Positions 61,720 through 64,000 of a DNA stretch of 64,000 bases are shown here, piece after piece. This DNA comes from Bacteroides ovatus. Lineage in GTDB: Bacteria; Bacteroidota; Bacteroidia; Bacteroidales; Bacteroidaceae. Position 1 is the stretch's first letter. The number at the start of each line of letters is the position of its first letter. Both the position numbers and the translations under genes were made by a program. The notes under the pieces were generated by a model. That model was not told the origin of the DNA. It made no database searches and worked only from the letters and a program-made list of their open reading frames with translations. The DNA lies in NCBI RefSeq assembly GCF_001314995.1, contig NZ_CP012938.1:1674001-1738000 (forward strand). The letters run 5' to 3'.

Positions 61720-62481
61720 ATGAATAAAGTCATAGATAGTATGCTGGCACATCGTTCCATCCGTTCATACACCGACAGAACGGTAAGTGATGAAGATTTA
61801 AACTCCATCATCCGTGCCGTACAAGCCGCACCGAACTGGGTAAACCTGCAACTCGTTTCCATAATTGCAGTAAAGAATACCGACCATAGAAGACGTTTAG
61901 CCGAATTATGCGGAAATCAGGTACACATTGCCGAAGCTCCCGTATTCCTCGTGTTCTGTACTGATTACCATAGGGTGGCTCTTGCCTGCCATAAGAAAGA
62001 GCAAACGCTCGATGAAGTAATGCAGGACATTGACACATTGCTCGTGGGAGCTCATGAAGTCGGTATCGCTCTCGAAGCGGCTGTCGTGGCTGCCGAATCA
62101 TTGGGATTGGGAACAGTCCCTATTGGAGATGTACGTAAAAATGCGCTGGAAATTGTCCATGAATTGCAACTTCCGGAATATGTCTTTCCTATGTTGGGAT
62201 TATGTATCGGCTACCCCGCAGAAGAACCGGGATTAAAGCCTCGTTTTCCACAACAGGCTGTCTTTTTCGAAGAGACATATAAGACTGATTTAAAAGATAA
62301 ACTCGCTGAATATGACGTTATCTACGCCCATTATCTTAAAGAACGTCCATGGAATAATCGTGTAGGCAACTGGACAGACCTGGCAGCTGATTTCTACCGA
62401 CATCCGTTTCATTACAAAGGAGTTGCGGATGCCTTAAGTCAACAGGGATTTACCTCGGCTAAAAGCAGATATTCGGTATAG
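61720..62481 (+). CDS. Nitroreductase-family NAD(P)H-dependent flavin oxidoreductase (NfsA-like)
   Basis: A 253-residue FMN enzyme of the nitroreductase superfamily, NfsA-like in length. The N-terminal FMN-binding start is HRSIRSYTDRTVSDEDLNSI, then APNWVNLQLVSI, with AVVAAESLGLGTVPIGDVRK and LPEYVFPMLGLCIGYPAE before the C-terminal lid. It reduces nitroaromatics or quinones. It is 40 nt after the aldo/keto reductase gene and is the last gene of the run; a terminator follows at 62497-62526. Confidence 0.9.
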   Translation: MNKVIDSMLAHRSIRSYTDRTVSDEDLNSIIRAVQAAPNWVNLQLVSIIAVKNTDHRRRLAELCGNQVHIAEAPVFLVFCTDYHRVALACHKKEQTLDEVMQDIDTLLVGAHEVGIALEAAVVAAESLGLGTVPIGDVRKNALEIVHELQLPEYVFPMLGLCIGYPAEEPGLKPRFPQQAVFFEETYKTDLKDKLAEYDVIYAHYLKERPWNNRVGNWTDLAADFYRHPFHYKGVADALSQQGFTSAKSRYSV

Positions 62482-62489
62482 AGATCAAA

Positions 62490-62535
62490 GTCCTAAAATC
62501 CCGGTCAACATAAGTCAACCGGGATTCTCATCATT
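62490..62535. terminator. Terminator between the nitroreductase and porin genes
   Basis: Stem aatcccggt / accgggatt (62497-62526); the plus-strand flank is only weakly T-rich (tctcatcattctg). Likely shared by the two convergent genes. Confidence 0.65.
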
Positions 62536-62547
62536 CTGTTTATTTCT

Positions 62548-63828
62548 CTACCATTTAGTGAAAAATACTTTCGGATTGATATTCAACGATACCCATCCCC
62601 AATCCTGCCAGCTTTTATGATTGCCGGTTTTCACAGCGTCCATCGTCTTCGTACCACGCATAAAAGAATATCCGGCAGAGAGTTTCACATCTTTCATGAT
62701 CGACCAGTTAATCTGATAATCAACTTCCGAACCTAATGATTTCTTTAAATCCTGAACTTTAACTGCTGTACTAAAATAATGGTAATTAAGTTCCATATCT
62801 ACCTTGCCAGATAGACGGAAACGACCTCCGATACGAGCATCCATCAATCCCGGTGCATAACCGTTTGCAAATGTAGAAGCATAAAAATAATCCATTGCTC
62901 CATAGAATTTATGATGGGTCCCATAAAGAGGATCAAAAGCCTTATACTTACCGCCATTTCCTTTATCACCGCTTAAATAATCAAAACTAGCCACGGCTCC
63001 CCATGTCTGATTAAACGTATAGGCGGCTTGTATGCTACCCATCAAAGCTGAAACTTTCTCCGCAGCTTTATTCTTACCCATCTGATAGTAGAAAGCACCA
63101 TCCAGATTCCAGTTACTATTCTTATAAGTGAGGTAAGTACCCATTGTTTGTAAATAGCGGGTATGAGAATCATCCGTGGCTTTATCACCCGTTTCCAATC
63201 CCAGATTCATAAACAATAAAGAAGCTCCGAACGGAACATTATCCGCTTTATAATGATACCAGACGGTTTGCATATTCTTATAAGGCTGTCCGGTAGAAGA
63301 ATCATAGTAAGTACCTCCACTTGTTCTATTGTCATTATTCTGGTTAAAAGCAAGAATCAGATGGACTTCATTATTTTTGTTGGCATATCCCAGCTTCAAT
63401 GCATCGTGGTAACGGCCCGCTACATTCCAATCCAGTCCTCCCAAAATACGTTCATCATCATAAATCAATGACTGACGTCCCAGTTGAGCAAAGAACCCTT
63501 CACCAAAGTTCAGTTTCGCCCAAGCCTCATTCAACATAAAACGCCCATTCTTCTCAATCTGCGGGTCTTGTCCCCAAACACCGACATGCTGTGCCGACAT
63601 CTTTAGTTCCAGATCCGAACGTTTATAATCCATCGAGAGGCGTGCACGGTTATTGATGAAAGATGTAGGAGCTACCCCTTCATCCCGTGGAGTCAATGCA
63701 CCATTCCGATACTCCGCACGAGGTCTGATTTGCATAGACATCGTAAATTCATTCTCTTTCTCCGTGTTTTGTGTATATGCCATGCTTGGCAATAGCATAA
63801 GCAAGAATGACCAATAAAGTGTTTTCAT
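62548..63828 (-). CDS. Alginate_exp-type outer-membrane porin
   Basis: A 426-residue outer-membrane beta-barrel: signal peptide MKTLYWSFLLMLLPSMAYTQ, then repeated amphipathic strands ending in Phe/Trp. Segments such as INNRARLSMDYKRSDLELKM, SAQHVGVWGQDPQIEKNG, GFFAQLGRQSLIYDDERILG and DWNVAGRYHDALKLGYANKN fit the Alginate_exp porin family. Substrate unknown. It follows a probable ccsA gene on the same strand by 29 nt, so it could belong to a respiratory (nrf-type nitrite reductase) cluster. Confidence 0.85.
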   Translation of the reverse strand: MKTLYWSFLLMLLPSMAYTQNTEKENEFTMSMQIRPRAEYRNGALTPRDEGVAPTSFINNRARLSMDYKRSDLELKMSAQHVGVWGQDPQIEKNGRFMLNEAWAKLNFGEGFFAQLGRQSLIYDDERILGGLDWNVAGRYHDALKLGYANKNNEVHLILAFNQNNDNRTSGGTYYDSSTGQPYKNMQTVWYHYKADNVPFGASLLFMNLGLETGDKATDDSHTRYLQTMGTYLTYKNSNWNLDGAFYYQMGKNKAAEKVSALMGSIQAAYTFNQTWGAVASFDYLSGDKGNGGKYKAFDPLYGTHHKFYGAMDYFYASTFANGYAPGLMDARIGGRFRLSGKVDMELNYHYFSTAVKVQDLKKSLGSEVDYQINWSIMKDVKLSAGYSFMRGTKTMDAVKTGNHKSWQDWGWVSLNINPKVFFTKW

Positions 63829-63857
63829 TGATATTGAAGTTTAAGTGATTCGATATT

Positions 63858-64000
63858 TCAATTTAAATTATAAGTATGCACACTGACTCCTTGCGCGGCC
63901 GGAAGGTAATTGATTCCATACCAGCACATTTGCAACAGGACAAATGATACTAACAGAATAATCAACGCAGGACGTGCCTTCAATGGCTTGCCCAATCTGA
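63858..64000 (-). CDS. Probable cytochrome c biogenesis protein CcsA, C-terminal end (truncated by window edge)
   Basis: Only the last ~46 residues are visible on the minus strand, ending at a TGA at 63858-63860. They read as a hydrophobic helix (PALIILLVSFVLLQMCWYGI) followed by NYLPAAQGVSVHTYN, resembling the 'G-x-N-Y-...-G-x-HSY' end of CcsA/ResC heme-handling proteins. The gene start lies outside the window. The call rests on a short stretch and is moderate. Confidence 0.6.
   Translation of the reverse strand, partial: RLGKPLKARPALIILLVSFVLLQMCWYGINYLPAAQGVSVHTYNLN

Overview
The window looks like a chromosomal segment of a Bacteroides species, close to the B. thetaiotaomicron/ovatus group. 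This is inferred from gene content and promoter style, without any database search. Many genes follow a Bacteroidetes-type -7 box (TAnnTTTG, usually about 20 nt from a weak TTTG-like -33 box). Starts lack clear Shine-Dalgarno motifs. Families typical of the group are present: DUF4348, DUF3127, DUF2721, DUF3737, a tricorn-type S41 protease, an OmpA porin, a SDR-type threonine dehydrogenase and a class III ribonucleotide reductase.

Layout. 1-13.9 kb is a housekeeping block: dnaN, a DnaQ-like exonuclease, coaBC, recN, rlmB and a cut-off secreted protease on the minus strand; DUF3127; murB, two hydrolase/unknown genes; and the divergent tdh/kbl pair for threonine catabolism. 13.9-24.1 kb holds an orphan membrane histidine kinase, ferritin, lysA, lysC, an FtsE-like ATPase and a histidine-biosynthesis run (purU-hisH-hisA-hisF-hisIE). 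24.5-27.6 kb has two identical tRNA-Asp genes and a complete IS66-family element. 27.7-29.9 kb has a Crp-like regulator and a MATE exporter with a structured, terminator-containing leader.

29.9-35.8 kb is a five-gene operon of the uncharacterised STM4011-STM4015 type: two radical SAM enzymes, an alkaline-phosphatase/sulfatase-fold hydrolase, an ATP-grasp protein and a WGR plus leucine-rich-repeat protein. The genes overlap or abut and sit behind one clear promoter. The first radical SAM protein carries a fused HAD phosphatase domain. This looks like a modification pathway of unknown product and is one of the two best candidates for a new system here.

35.9-40.4 kb has an OmpA-family protein and a cobalamin riboswitch in front of nrdD-nrdG. 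40.4-62.5 kb is an accessory redox/efflux region with four regulators. By eye I find a 41-bp operator (two GTAAT half-sites 21 bp apart) at four promoters, in every case exactly 21 bp upstream of the -7 box. The four units are hydrolase-cyclophilin-DUF3737-patB, flavodoxin-MFS, a Dxs-like gene and a second flavodoxin-like gene. The AraC regulator at 46310-47215 lies among them and is the likely activator. A second, paralogous alpha/beta-hydrolase plus MFS module follows at 57.4-62.5 kb with its own AraC regulator, an aldo/keto reductase and a nitroreductase. The window ends in an Alginate_exp-type porin and the C-terminus of a probable CcsA cytochrome c biogenesis gene.

Several long inverted repeats (about 4.8, 13.3, 24.3 and 55.5 kb) sit between genes and are unexplained.
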